This document shows, piece by piece, positions 23,160 through 34,892 of a stretch of 53,646 nucleotides of DNA. Below the pieces are notes generated by a model. The model searched no databases, was not told the DNA's origin, and worked only from the letters and a program-made list of their open reading frames with translations. This DNA comes from Fragilaria crotonensis (Eukaryota > Bacillariophyta > Fragilariophyceae > Fragilariales > Fragilariaceae), in assembly GCA_022925895.1 (NCBI GenBank), contig JAKSYS010000428.1:1-53646 (forward strand), in the 5' to 3' direction. The translations under genes were made by a program, and so were the position numbers. The number at the start of each line of letters is the position of its first letter. Position 1 is the stretch's first letter.

Positions 23160-24327
23160 TTTGATCACGACAATGAAGCGACACTACGCGTGTTGCTTAC
23201 TATCTCTGATCTGCTTATGTTTGGAGCTCAAATGAGCCCAACATTTATTTTGCAAACCATTGTGTCTATCAAAATCTGACCAATGGCGCGCTCCAGTTGT
23301 AAACAACAGTCGATGACTACTGCGACGCAGTAATCGTCTGACTAATGATGCTTCGTTATCTTTCGATACGGCATTATAACAAAATTATACCTGCATGGTA
23401 CCCTTTTAATCACGGGCCCATCAGTTTTTCAGCAAACCATTGTGCTCATCAACATTTAGCCAATGGCGCGCACATGACCGGTCAATGATCCCTGCCGAGC
23501 GGCAACTCATTTGACACTTAATGTACGAGATCATGCGATCTAAACATCATCACTATGAACAAAACGACACAAAGGCCAAGTGAAAACAGGTAAACTCACG
23601 ACACTTGCCGACCCCCAAAAACCATATTCACAATCATGACAACAAAAGTAAAAATAAAATAAAAATACTAATTCGGCAAGCATAAATTCAAACCCTTAAT
23701 CATCTCGCGTGCGAGGAACGTCATTTAAATAAAAACATCATCCATTCATTTGTAATGATAATGCTTGTATAGTTACGAAGCAGACAGCACAATATATTCA
23801 TGCAACCCATCGTGAAACGTAACCCCGCATTCGAGAATTTCGTAATTTACTCAGCAAGACTAAAAACTCGATTACTCTCTGTACTCTTTCCGGACTTTAC
23901 AGCCCCATAAAAGCTCAAACCAAATTTATCAGGCAGTCGGTCATAAAACCCGAACGATGAAAAAATTGGTCTGTAACTGGCATTAATTTCACAGTATGAC
24001 CGGTCTTTAGACCAGCCCGGCATTCATAGCCCGGTCTTTACCAACTGCTCAAACTTCGTTCACACTTTTGCCTCGAATCACATTTCTAATTTACATGGCG
24101 TCAGGTGGCAAAAATTTATTTACCATCTGGTTATTCTTTAAGTACCCTTCCACTAGCGTCCGGAAAATACAACCATACCCACTTGTCAAGACCACATACA
24201 TTTGGTTTAATTAGACAACCCCAATCAAATAGTATCCGATCACCATGACTTTTTAGAAAATCCTACGGGCAGTCTTTTATCGACCATGTCAACAAACAAG
24301 TGTTACTCAAAATGATATGAAGGGGGC
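23160..24327 (+). other. DIRS element 5' leader
   Basis: Non-coding. A 40-bp motif beginning GCAAACCATTGTG and ending CCAATGGCGCGC occurs imperfectly at 23252 and 23432 (period 180), each followed by a short perfect hairpin (ACTGCG/CGCAGT near 23320; TGCCG/CGGCA near 23490). It resembles structured leader RNA or recombinase/RT recognition sequence; the function is inferred. Confidence 0.55.
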
Positions 24328-26951
24328 ATGAACCAATATGTCATGGTACAAACGTACCAATCCACCAACTTCCAAGTGTTACTCACCTTCAAAAAGCAAA
24401 TCCCTAAAAGCTCACAATCCGTCGAATTTGTCGATAAGCTTTCAGTCAAACCAAACACCAGAACCATGAACTTCGCTCCCGCCACTCGTGAACTCTCGTT
24501 CCGCGACCGTGCACTCCATGCCGCAACTATTGCTAAACTATCCAGCTTCGCAGATGCGTATGAACCCAATCCTACCCACGTCACCCAAGTCAACGCCACA
24601 TTCGCGAAGACGTGCTCTCCGCTAACTCGTTTCGCTACCTTGTGCGATACCAACGTTGTGAAGCAACTCGCATTCGTCATGCCAAACTTCTACATGCAAG
24701 TCATGTCATGCCCCTTTCCAGCTCAAGGTCGAAACAATGAGGAAGTATTCGCCGGCAGCCTAGGGGATTCGATGGAAGTCTTTTGCCCTGTCACCATCAG
24801 GATGAAAGATGTGCGAGGCGACCTCTTCAGCATTTGCGAAACTCGCGCAGAAGCAAATTCGCTCAACCTCCCAACATCGGAATCAAACCCACTCGAAGAG
24901 GCCCCGCCTAACGAAGACGAATTTGTCGAAGTCGAAGTTGCGGGACCCGATCGTATTGGAATCGACCTCAACGTTGCGACAAAGGAACCATGCTTTGTAG
25001 CAATCCCAAAGTCATCCCTGTTGCGGGGAGAAGGATTACTCGAATTCAAAGAGTCCCTCATCACCACCCAAGCAATGCCATCCGTCCTCCCGGGAAGTAT
25101 GCAAGCAGTCTGGTACGAAGCCATGCGATATGGTATCCGCAAGCTTGACAATTTATCCTTGCAAGCAAAGGATGTCCTTTCCGTTACGAAAACCTTGGGA
25201 AAGTCGAGTTTGAAACTACGAATCGCGCCCCAGTATCACGATTCACTACCATCGTAACGTACTTAACACCAGAGGACCCGCTGTACCATGAAGTCATCAA
25301 ACGAGTCCTTGGAGAAAAGGAGAAAGCAATGCTAACTTTTGGCGCAAAGATATTGGAGTCAACACCACTCGAGCCAGCACCTGCTACAACCAGCGGGTAC
25401 AACAAGTACAGCTGGGATGACGGCATCGATACCATCCCCAGCAGACTCGGGCATTTCAGCGTTACTCGATGGGTTGGCAAAAGCCATATCTGACACATCA
25501 TCCAAAACACTGACCGGGACCGAACGAGACAAAGCATCTGAAGCGGAAGATGCAAAACGATTCTACAGCATACTTTTTGGCTCGGTTCACCAAACTATCC
25601 AAGAAGACGGAACGTATATACCAACGTTCGCTCAGGCAACCATCCACCCTCTGTTCATGCCAGTGTTGACAGCAAACAAAAATTCGAAAGCGACAAGAGC
25701 AATGCAGGAAGCTGTCGAGTCCATGGCAGCCGAACTGAGCCTCCAAGACGGATGCTTCGCTTCATCGAGCAATCTCGTTCCAAAAATGTTCGACCAACCC
25801 CTCACTGCAGCAATCCGTACAGGCCAATGGGAGAACCAACACACAGTACTAAACCCCGATGGTATAAAAACCAACTTCGGCTTGCACCATCTGGCTCCAC
25901 CCCGAACCAACAGTGCCACCTATATCACTCGTCAGCAAGGTGAGCTGCAGCTAACCCAACAAGAACAAGTTGAAGAAGACCAGAGTCGGTACAACGCAAA
26001 AGCAACCGATCTCTATCATTTCGGATACATGGGAACCATTTTCGAGATCCAGGAAATGGTTGGTAATTTGTTTGGATTGATGTGTACTATCATCGAATTC
26101 GAGGAAGCGAATCCACCCCTCATTTGGACAGAGGTCGCAAAATTCATGAAGATCTTGCGAACCAACGACGGCCGTCGATTCGCAGCTCGTCATCGTAACA
26201 TCCCCGAGGTGATGTTTAACGTCGGTCAGGAAATCCAATCAATCATTGTGGGATACGTCTCCGAAGCAAGGAAAACTAATTACAAAGCGGCCATCAAAGC
26301 AGGTAACGACATTTCCCCGCTCATCTTTGATATTGCACAACAGCAAGCAGCGGAACTGCGCAGCCGTTTCACCCTGCAGTCTTGGCTGCGAATGCGGCCA
26401 CTACAAAGACGTATCAGCAATCTTCAAACTCTTTCAGCCAGAGCCGTCAAGGAAGAACTGAATAGGAGAAAGAGAGAAGCAACGAACGAAGCGAACGGGA
26501 ACGCCACAGCTCGAAACCGCCCATTCTCATCCAGCGGCAACCGCCCGACGGGCTCCCCGAACCAACACGCAAGCACGGTCACGCCTAACGGCAGCCCAGC
26601 ATCGGGACCAATCCCCAATCTGCCAGGAAAAACAGTGTTTGTGCACGCAAGCCCCGCGCCACAGAAGTTACCCCACCCGGGTGCGATCTTTCCTCACCCG
26701 ACTCGAGAAAACAAGTTTACCATCCTCTGTTGCCGAAGCGCTTATGATGGTCGTACTTGCACGATTCCAACTTGCGCCTTTACCATTTTCCAAAACAATT
26801 GAATCAAGTCCCCCGCGACTTGAAAACCAAACTGAAAGAATGGGTAACCAACCACAACTTGGTTACATGGCATGCGGATGTAGCCAATTGGGCGAACCCA
26901 CCAGGTAACGTTTCGTCTACGAGATCGACTTCATCCGCGTCGAACCAGTAA
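24328..26951 (+). pseudogene. DIRS gag-like protein with CCCH zinc finger, frameshifted
   Basis: Open from 24328 (an internal start MNFAPATREL at 24466 is equally possible) to 25257, continued in a second frame across about 25230-25390, then in the first frame from 25339 to about 26795, and in another frame to 26951. The joins are single-base shifts. The main segment is rich in Gln/Ala/Thr and helical, as in gag. Near the C-terminus (about 26740-26795) the two frames together give Cys-x8-Cys-x4-Cys-x3-His (CRSAYDGRTCTIPTC then FYH), a CCCH-type finger of the sort found in DIRS gag proteins. The pol frame begins 11 bases after the stop. Structural packaging of element RNA is the expected role. 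Confidence 0.7.
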
Positions 26952-26961
26952 AATCTAACCG

Positions 26962-29900
26962 ATGTCATACACATTAGTCCCAGTGTTTTACCCAAATTTA
27001 CAGCTCCAAATCCCTAAGAAGGCATTCCATTATTCATTGCCTGCAATCCGCGCCGTAGAGATAATATCGGAAAGGCAAGAACGATCAATGTCGCCAAGCA
27101 TCCAGAATCTTATCGACCAAGCAAAAGGAATCGAATTATGTGTACCATCCAATGCATCGGAAAACAATACCAGCACCACGATCAGCGACATGACCGGGAG
27201 TACGGAATTAGAGGAAGCAATACCGTCGACATCGGAATACTTAAGCCGCATGGCAAACCCAACCGCGACCCAGGACATTTCCATCGTAACCTCGCCCACA
27301 TTATCAGACGACAATTGGAAAAAAGGAAAACTCACGTCAAAGCGGTTGGACAAGTTTGCTCAGATCGTCCTACCATCCAAGGTTCAAATTCAACTGGCGC
27401 AACCCTTTGGTAAGGACTCGTTAAGCCAGGCCTTTTATGCTCAAAAATGTTTTCGCCACGTATTGTTACCTGTTTTGAAAAGCGGTTTCTTGTCTTGTCG
27501 TTCGAGGAAAAACCTCGAGAAAGCATCGCGTCGTACTCGCCAACTCCAAATGCTGCGAAAACATTACGCGCATGTCGATTTCTTACCATTGCAAGGGTTC
27601 CAACTTGATTGGGAAGAAACGACAACCATTCGAAACGACTGGAAAGAAATGACGTCGGCGTGCCTTCTCCATTTTGATGGGGACGTCGCAACAATGGTTC
27701 GATGGATAGGAGGACCGCACGTCAATGCCCACCTGGACGTTCCGTCGATCCTGGAAAAGCTTAAAAAGATCGTCGACCCAGACATTCACTCTGACCTCAG
27801 CCGTATCCTCCTGTTGGGAGCACCATCCGAATGCAAGGCATCAGCCACAGAAGAAAACTTCCAAGCATTTCTGAATTACGGAAATCACGATTCGGTCACC
27901 AACAACCAAGAAGTCTATGCATCGACAATCGTCAAGCAAAGCAAACGAGGATTAACCCTCATCATGGACCCAAGACTGGTCCATTTTGCACTGAACGCGC
28001 ATCTATCACCTCAAGGGTTGGTAGACGTCATCCACCACCGCCGGAAACCTCGACCATTGTCGGACAGCAGTTTTCGACCCTGGCCGGGAGCAATGGCCAT
28101 TAACGATTGGACCAACAAAAAGAACGAGCCAAAGCTTTATTTCGCAAGCTCATTCATGAATTTCTGTAAATGGCAATGGAACTTAGCCATTACTTACCCA
28201 TCACGATCGTCACACAGGCGACGATGATGTTCAATGTGCATTTCCGCGACTCAAATACAACCCCCAGTTGGTGGCAATGCACAGTTCGATATCCAACAAT
28301 ACCCTGAGTATGAACACGGGCCTCACCTTTGGGGACAATACAAGCCCCTCAAACTGGGAACCAATTGCAAGAGCACGGCAACAATTAGCGCAACATTTTT
28401 GGCTCAACCAACCAGAAATGGTATTGGAAAAAGCAAAGTCGTTTCTGCCACCGTTCCAATTTGCTCCGCCGGCAACCGAAGCAGAAAAAACCGCATTCGC
28501 AGTGGCAATCCCCGATTCGTTGAATACTGGCGTCGTCGACGCCAATGGGATTCGACGGCCGCCGACGTACGATCATCATGTCGATGACAATATGTATGGC
28601 GATATAACCGAATTAATGCCACTCGCGGCATCGGCGAGTGTCATTGCCTTGTATGAGATATTGGGATACCCTGACGGTAGAATACCTGACCCTATCTCAT
28701 GGGACAAGTTTGAATCCGTCCATGGCCACATACGACGCGTGGTGGGATGGGAATTTAACACTCGAACCTTAACGTTCGCCCTCCCAGACGACAAACGTAA
28801 CGCGCTACTGATCACGCTCCGAGAATGGTGCACCAAAACATCGTGTACCCTCATCGAAGCCGCTGAACTTCATGGAACACTTGCAGACATCTCACGTGCC
28901 AATAGAAAAGGGCGAGCCATGTTCTTCGGTTTCCAAAATGCCATGAGACGAACCATTAAGCAACGATATCACCAAGTGAATGGGTTTTACTCGCGACAAA
29001 ACAAACGCCAGTATCTGTCAGCACAGTTACCGAAGCACTTGCACCACCGAATGGATTCTTTGATCGCTCGCGACATTGCCGCCCTTATTTGGAAAACAAA
29101 AACAATTATCAACCTGCCAGAACCCGTCCTGTTTGAAATCCGAAATATCACAGAACTGCTCGCAGAAAAGGAGCGACCATGGTCGATAAGTATTGGCCAT
29201 GTCATCCACGTGACGCTCAATTCACCAGCCTGGGGGATGCCTGCGGAATCGGGGGAGGAGCGTTCTGCCACGAACTCCAATATTGGTTCGATGTTGTGTG
29301 GTCCGACCATACCCGCCAACAATTTGACAGCGGCAAAATCCACATCAACATCCTGGAATTCGTTGTCGTCTTGCTGCAATTAGCAGCCGCCATTACTCGT
29401 GACGAAAATGCTTATCAAGTCGAGGGAAATGGTATCCGGCCACTCCAAAAACTCCTTATCCGATCCGACAACTCGCCCTCTTGTAATTGGGCGCATAAAG
29501 TATCGGCAAAATCGGAACGGGGACAGTTATTTGTCAGCATTTATGCTGACCTCATCGAACGAACCGAACTCTCAGTCGATTGCAATCATGTTGCCGGAGT
29601 AGACAACGACCTCGCCGATTTTTATCGCGTCCCCCAAGAACATATTACTCACCATGCGTTGCAAACAGATATTTCAAAAGGAGCCGAGGTTGCGGTCTTA
29701 CAGCTTTTTCCGCCCCAGTCCAGAACTCTTATCATGCCTGGTGTCCAGGCTGTCCACCGTACATTGGCAAGCAAGCCCGCCTCTCCCAAAGTCGCTCGGA
29801 CAATTCGAAACCGTCGACTCCACTACTTCGTATTCTGTTTCGATATGAAACTCGACGACGATTGGCTCCTCGAAAACCAGTCGCAAGAGCGAGCTAATTT

Positions 29901-30900
29901 CCAATTGGCAATGTACGCAACGCATTTGGCAACAGGATCATCTCTCCACTGTCGAGCAATCAAGGCTAGCACAATCGCGAGTTACTTACATGACATCGCA
30001 ACCTTTCTGGGGCGGTTTCGGCCGATTGATCCGCGATTTATATCCGCAGCAGACGCAGCGCTCGCGCCCGTGATCGCCAAGGTTATTGCCGAACAACGAC
30101 GCTGGGAAATGGTCCCAAATCGACGTGAACCATTTACAGTCGAAATGCATCTCGCCATCGCCAACCTTTCAAGTTCCCAAAAGGATGATTGTTGTCTGAC
30201 TGCCGCCATGGCAAACTGGACGTTATGCAATCTCTATGCAGGATGTCGTGGTATCGAGTGGGCACAAACCCAGCTCATCCACCGACCCCTCAACACATTT
30301 CACAAAAATCGATTCAAAAATGCATATGCATTCACTTTGAATGATGTCTTGTGTTTCACCATAACTTCCTCTCCTCTAACCTTCGCGCAAGCTCTTGCAA
30401 CCCCATCACGGGTCGAAAAAATCAAGCTGCGATTCGAAGAACAAAAAAATGGTGAGAATGGCGAGTGGAAATTGTTCACGCGTAACAACAGCAACACGAA
30501 CCTATGTTTCGTATCGAATTTTTTACAAATTCTTGCACGCCACAAGAGACTGGCGAATTCCTCCCCCACTCAGCCTCTGAGCGTGTACCGCGGAGAGGAT
30601 GGCGTCGCATACAATATCACAACTGTCGATATTGATGCAACTCTCCGCGCCGCCGCCGCTAAAGTATACCAACTCGACCCTATTGCGCATCGCGCAACCC
30701 TTCAATTGTGGTCTTCCCATTCGCTACGCGTCGGCGCGTGTACCCTATTATATTCAAAAGGGTTTAGTGAGATGGAGATCAAGTATCTGTTGCGATGGAA
30801 AAGTAACGCTTTTATGACTTACCTGCGCAATTTGGCCGTCACCTCCCGCCGACAAAACGACGCGGTGAACGACACAAGCGAAATACCTAATTTTGTGTAA
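26962..30900 (+). pseudogene. DIRS RT-RNase H-tyrosine recombinase polyprotein, frameshifted
   Basis: Three frames: 26962-28227, 28232-29200 and 29179-30900. The RT fingers end KWQWNLAITYP. After a shift near 28195, motif A appears as GDDDVQCAFPRLKY, motif B as TFGDNTSPSNWEP and the catalytic box as HHVDDNMYGD (about 28569-28602). The thumb has VVGWEFNTRT. A second shift near 29195 leads into RNase H (FTSLGDACGIGGGAF, NILEFVV, RSDNSPSC, NHVAGVDNDLAD). The C-terminal part is a tyrosine recombinase with Arg in YAGCRGIEW (about 30240), HSLR (30718-30730) and the nucleophile Tyr in FMTYLRN (about 30818). This domain set is unique to the DIRS order. The RT and recombinase replicate the element and insert its circular DNA. 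Only two single-base differences separate it from a continuous frame. Confidence 0.9.
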
Positions 30901-31426
30901 TGCGATTTACCCTTTCGAACAGCGTTCGCATGTGTATTAGCATTCCCGAGCAAGCAGAGCCACATCGGTGCCCACACCATGTGTTGTAATTAGCCCGAGC
31001 ACATTCCTCTCGCCTGCATGCCTCGAGGTCCAGCGTTAGTATACGCTAAATTATCAAATTGCGCTGCGAACATAACGCATATGAAAACGTATGCCAATAA
31101 GATATAACGCATGCCCGGTACGCATCAAGCAACGCAGACGAGCAGGCAAACGCAGTCGCGCATCAGGCGTCATCCTGCTCGAGTATGCCAGTACCGTCGC
31201 ACGAGATCGTTTCATATGTCTGTCTTGTTGTCTTACTCAAACGAGTTTTAGCAACCCAACTGTTTCTACCATTTCAGCCGCTTGTTACGTTGTCGTGCTA
31301 AACGCAATTATAACAACCCGACTGAAACACAGAAAATTTCTTTTTCTTTTTCCGGCTGTCTGCCGCCGCACGATATGGCCCCCAACCCTGCTACACTGCG
31401 TATAACAGCGTCAGCGACGACACGGG
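30901..31426 (+). other. DIRS element 3' non-coding region
   Basis: Lies between the recombinase stop and repeat B1. No gene or strong structure was seen. Confidence 0.5.
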
Positions 31427-31668
31427 CAGGCCAGTGCTTTAGTGAACCATCCGGGAATCCGTTGGACTCCTCGGATACTCTAAAATCGTCATAGTCACTA
31501 CGTTTTTTGCCCACTATGCTACTGTCACTACGTCATACTCGTAGAAGTACACATACGACAGTACCATGAATGCTCCATACGTAGTTGCTATGTGGTTACA
31601 CTATTGCACAGCCATACCGTTCGACAGTGCAGTACAGCTGAGGCGACTTCTGGGAATCCATAGGATTC
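31427..31668 (+). repeat. Split direct repeat B1
   Basis: 242 bp, beginning CAGGCCAGTGCTTTAG and ending CCATAGGATTC. It directly abuts A2 and is repeated at 31940-32181 and 32454-32698. Confidence 0.92.
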
Positions 31669-31915
31669 TTGCAGATAAGACACTAAGCCAATGCAACAGT
31701 AGACGAGTAAGCTACTCCCTTCTATTGCAGTACCCAAGTGTCTATCTAACATTCGTCGTTACGTAAATGACATACTGACGGCCCTAGGACATTCGACCGC
31801 AGCGCGGTCGAGGGCAAACAACTTGTTCCCTGATGGAAATCACTCACTTGTTTTGCAAATGAGCGATTTGAATACATCGGTGATGCGATATCAGCCGATG
31901 TACTTTTTTTGCTAA
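31669..31915 (+). repeat. Split direct repeat A2
   Basis: Second copy of A1, joined directly to B1 (junction GGATTC/TTGCAG). This is the composite expected at a circular intermediate's junction. Confidence 0.92.
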
Positions 31916-31939
31916 CCCACCCGCCGTCCCCAACAGCCT

Positions 31940-32181
31940 CAGGCCAGTGCTTTAGTGAACCATCCGGGAATCCGTTGGACTCCTCGGATACTCTAAAATC
32001 GTCATAGTCACTACGTTTTTTGCCCACTATGCTACTGTCACTACGTCATACTCGTAGAAGTACACATACGACAGTACCATGAATGCTCCATACGTAGTTG
32101 CTATGTGGTTACACTATTGCACAGCCATACCGTTCGACAGTGCAGTACAGCTGAGGCGACTTCTGGGAATCCATAGGATTC
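31940..32181 (+). repeat. Split direct repeat B2
   Basis: Second B copy, separated from A2 by a 24-bp C-rich spacer (31916-31939) that is also present between A3 and B3. Confidence 0.92.
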
Positions 32182-32429
32182 TTGCAGATAAGACACTAAG
32201 CCAATGCAACAGTAGACGAGTAAGCTACTCCCTTCTATTGCAGTACCCAAGTGTCTATCTAACATTCGTCGTTACGTAAATGACATATTGACGGCCCTAG
32301 GACATTCGACCGCAGCGCGGTCGAGGGCAAACAACTTGTTCCCTGATGGAAATCGCTCACTTGTTTTGCAAATGAGCGATTTGAATACATCGGTGATGCG
32401 ATATCAGCCGATGTACATTTTTTTGCTAA
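32182..32429 (+). repeat. Extra A repeat (A3)
   Basis: 248 bp. It differs from A1/A2 at a few sites, including an A-to-G change that makes the AAATCGCTCA/TGAGCGATTT stem perfect. Confidence 0.9.
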
Positions 32430-32453
32430 CCCACCCGCCGTCCCCAACAGCCT

Positions 32454-32698
32454 CAGGCCAGTGCTTTAGTGAACCATCGTCCGGGAATCCGTTGGACTCC
32501 TCGGATACTCTAAAATCGTCATAGTCACTACGTTTTTTGCCCACTATGCTACTGTCACTACGTCATACTCGTAGAAGTACACATACGACAGTACCATGAA
32601 TGCTCCATACGTAGTTGCTATGTGGTTACACTATTGCACAGCCATACCGTTCGACAGTGCAGTACAGCTGAGGCGACTTCTGGGAATCCATAGGATTC
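32454..32698 (+). repeat. Terminal B repeat (B3), right end of element
   Basis: Third B copy with a 3-bp insertion (CCATCGTCCGGG against CCATCCGGG). Homology stops at GGATTC (32698), which marks the element end. Tandem period is 513-514 bp. Confidence 0.9.
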
Positions 32699-33391
32699 AA
32701 GATTTTGTCAATTTTGTTTTCTAGGAATTTCCATGAGAAGAATGCGATGGTAAGCACGCCATGCCTCCCCGAGAGCAAGCCAAGGCACAAATGGCGCGCG
32801 CGTTATACATGTATTGAAGGCTGTATAATATTTAGCAACTCAAATATTGCCGTTATTGCATTAACCCGTAACTCCTTGAAGAGTAAATTCCGGATGTCCC
32901 TGGTATGCATACACGGAGTACCTGGTACTGTATGCATACTACATGGTGCATTGTGCATTGTGCATACAAGTTCTATGACACTCGAGTATGGATACTGCGT
33001 AGTGTACTTTTACTACTAGCCATCTAACCATCCGTCTGGGGAGCTAATTGTTCGTGGACGATTCTGTTGATGACTTTGCGATAGATATAGGCACTCAATG
33101 GACCTAAGCAAATTGCGTTGCTTGCCTATCGTATGACATAAGTGTGTTCAGTAGTACGACTTCAAGTCAAGGAAACGCTCGGAAGCGCGTCTTGGGTCTT
33201 GCCGAATTGGTGTACAAGTCGAGAGTAAAACGTAGAAACAATACAGTCTACAGTCTCATCGCAGACACAGTTCGTAAAGTGGATGAAGCAGACAGAGAAG
33301 ATAAGCATACCAGCGTGCAGAAGACAGACGCAAACAACACGTAACATCACATATATTGGCGCCCCTATTTGCCGATATTGCATGACACACG
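32699..33391. other. Intergenic region
   Basis: Holds the right inverted-repeat arm, some GCATAC/GTGCAT low-complexity sequence (32920-32970) and the presumed promoter of the kinase. No gene was recognised. Confidence 0.45.
32886..32905 (-). repeat. 20-bp inverted repeat, right arm
   Basis: Perfect reverse complement of 22320-22339. The pair brackets the DIRS insertion 593 bp and 187 bp outside its ends. Confidence 0.6.
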
Positions 33392-34719
33392 ATGGCATCC
33401 GCCGATCCACCATGGCCAAAAGAAGTAATTGAAAGGTATGAGCCTGTCAGGCGTCTTGGAAGGGGCGCTTTCGCTACTGTGGTTCTTGCGAAGCGCAAGT
33501 CGGGAAACGAAGGTAGTGGCTCTGAGCTCGTTGCAATCAAGATGGTGAAAGCGGAGACAAACACCCAAAACCACTATGTCCATCGAGAAATGTACATCCT
33601 ACAAGAACTGAACCACCCAAACATTGTGAAATTGATTGAAACCTGGGAACCCCACGATGCAACTTTCTCGGCAACGATGGTTTTGTCCAACGCAGAAGGA
33701 AGAACTTTGGACTATCTCCTGGTGAATGTCGGCGCTCCTTCTCTCACATTTGGTCGCGTGGTGATGGCACAACTGGTTGATGCAGTTGCGTATCTACACT
33801 CGGTGAGTTTCCATGATTGCGATGTCGAGTAACGACTGGCTCCATTCTTACATTTGTCATCTGTGTTACATGGCGTCGTCTCGTCACTACGAAGCATGCA
33901 GTTGTTCATCGCGATATCAAACCTGACAACATCATGATCAAAAATATTTCCCTGTCAGATAGATCGATTGTCGAGGGCGATACCGAAGAACCTCACTGGC
34001 CTGAGTTAATGCAAAAGTGGCAATTGACGCTGATTGACTTTGGCTTCGCACGAGCTCTTAGTCGAAAGGATCTCGATGCGGAGGAGTCCATCAAAATGAA
34101 AATCAAGAATATCATGCGCTTGAAGAGGCACGAGTCATTAGATGCTCCTGTCAAAGACGAAAGCAGTCGTTTCTTTCTTACCCAAGAAGCGAAGCCTGTT
34201 GACAACGCATCTCGTCGTGTTGTCCGAGCGCTGAGCGCACTTGGTACACAGCAATATGCTGCACCCGAAGTCAAGAACAAAGCACGAGACTCTGACACTG
34301 CTGACGACTCTAGCCACATGACTTTCAACGGGACCCTGGCTTCCACTGTCAGTGACTACGGAATGATTGCTGATGCCTTCAGCGTCGGCGCCACCGCTCG
34401 GTATGTTTTGACAGGGGTGCCTCCGGATGAGAGCGTCGAAGAGTTCATTGCGAATTACAACAATCCCCTGTACAAAGTTGTTAGGTGGATCTGTCGAAAG
34501 CTCACTAAAAAGGCGCAGAGGAAACCCAAGAAGTCGTATCGATCCAGCTCTGCATTGCCCTCGGAAGCACTTCAATTGGTGAAGGGCTTGACCCAGCCTA
34601 ACGCTAGCATCAGAACGTCGGTGCGGGATGCCATGCGTAATCCATACATTCAGGATGTTCTCGGCAAGACTACCACCTTCAAGAAGGAGATCACCTTCCT
34701 CAAGTGCGCGCAGTCTTGA
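33392..34719 (+). CDS. Ser/Thr protein kinase with one intron
   Basis: Exons 33392-33802 and 33895-34719; the 92-nt intron begins GTGAGT and ends GAAG, phase 0, joining AYLHS to HAVVHRDIKPDN. The 411-residue product is almost all kinase domain: Gly loop LGRGAFATVV (about 22-31), Lys in VAIKMV (about 53), catalytic loop HRDIKPDN (142-149), LIDFGFA (DFG 185-187) and YAAPEV (about 260). The activation segment is unusually long, about 75 residues with basic stretches, between DFG and APE. The DxWSxG motif is replaced by DAFSVG, close to consensus. Catalytic residues are all present, so it should be active; the group is CAMK- or CDPK-like but without EF-hands. A Hog-gene copy lies about 170 bp downstream in the opposite orientation. 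Confidence 0.9.
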
Positions 34720-34892
34720 TTCAAATGTGACGATCTCTCATTATTCTACTTTTGTTAATGTTAGTCTTGATGTAATCCTCGTCGTTCTGGACTTCCGATT
34801 CACCTGACGCAACATGAACCCTCCACATTTACATTCATGTTCCGCTCATTCTTGTTGGTTTCCCCGGTCCCGATCCACCCAAACCCGACGCT

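Larger units (their letters stand above)
22913..32698 (+). mobile_element. DIRS-order tyrosine-recombinase retrotransposon with split direct repeats
   Basis: About 9.8 kb. Order: repeat A1 (22913-23159), leader, gag-like ORF, RT, RNase H and tyrosine recombinase, then B1 (31427-31668), A2 (31669-31915), B2 (31940-32181), A3 (32182-32429), B3 (32454-32698). A1-ORFs-B1-A2-B2 is the split-direct-repeat arrangement described for PAT and Ngaro elements of the DIRS order; here one further A-B unit has been added in tandem. There is no DDE integrase and no target duplication at the ends (left flank GGTTGGTGAG, right flank AAGATTTTG), as expected for recombinase-mediated insertion. A1 and A2 appear identical, implying a young insertion, yet the coding region has several single-base shifts. 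Confidence 0.9.

Noticed and set aside
31427-32698. Regular repeats considered as a CRISPR array or satellite
   Set aside because: The units are about 513 bp, made of the A and B repeats of the DIRS element, and A occurs again at its left end.
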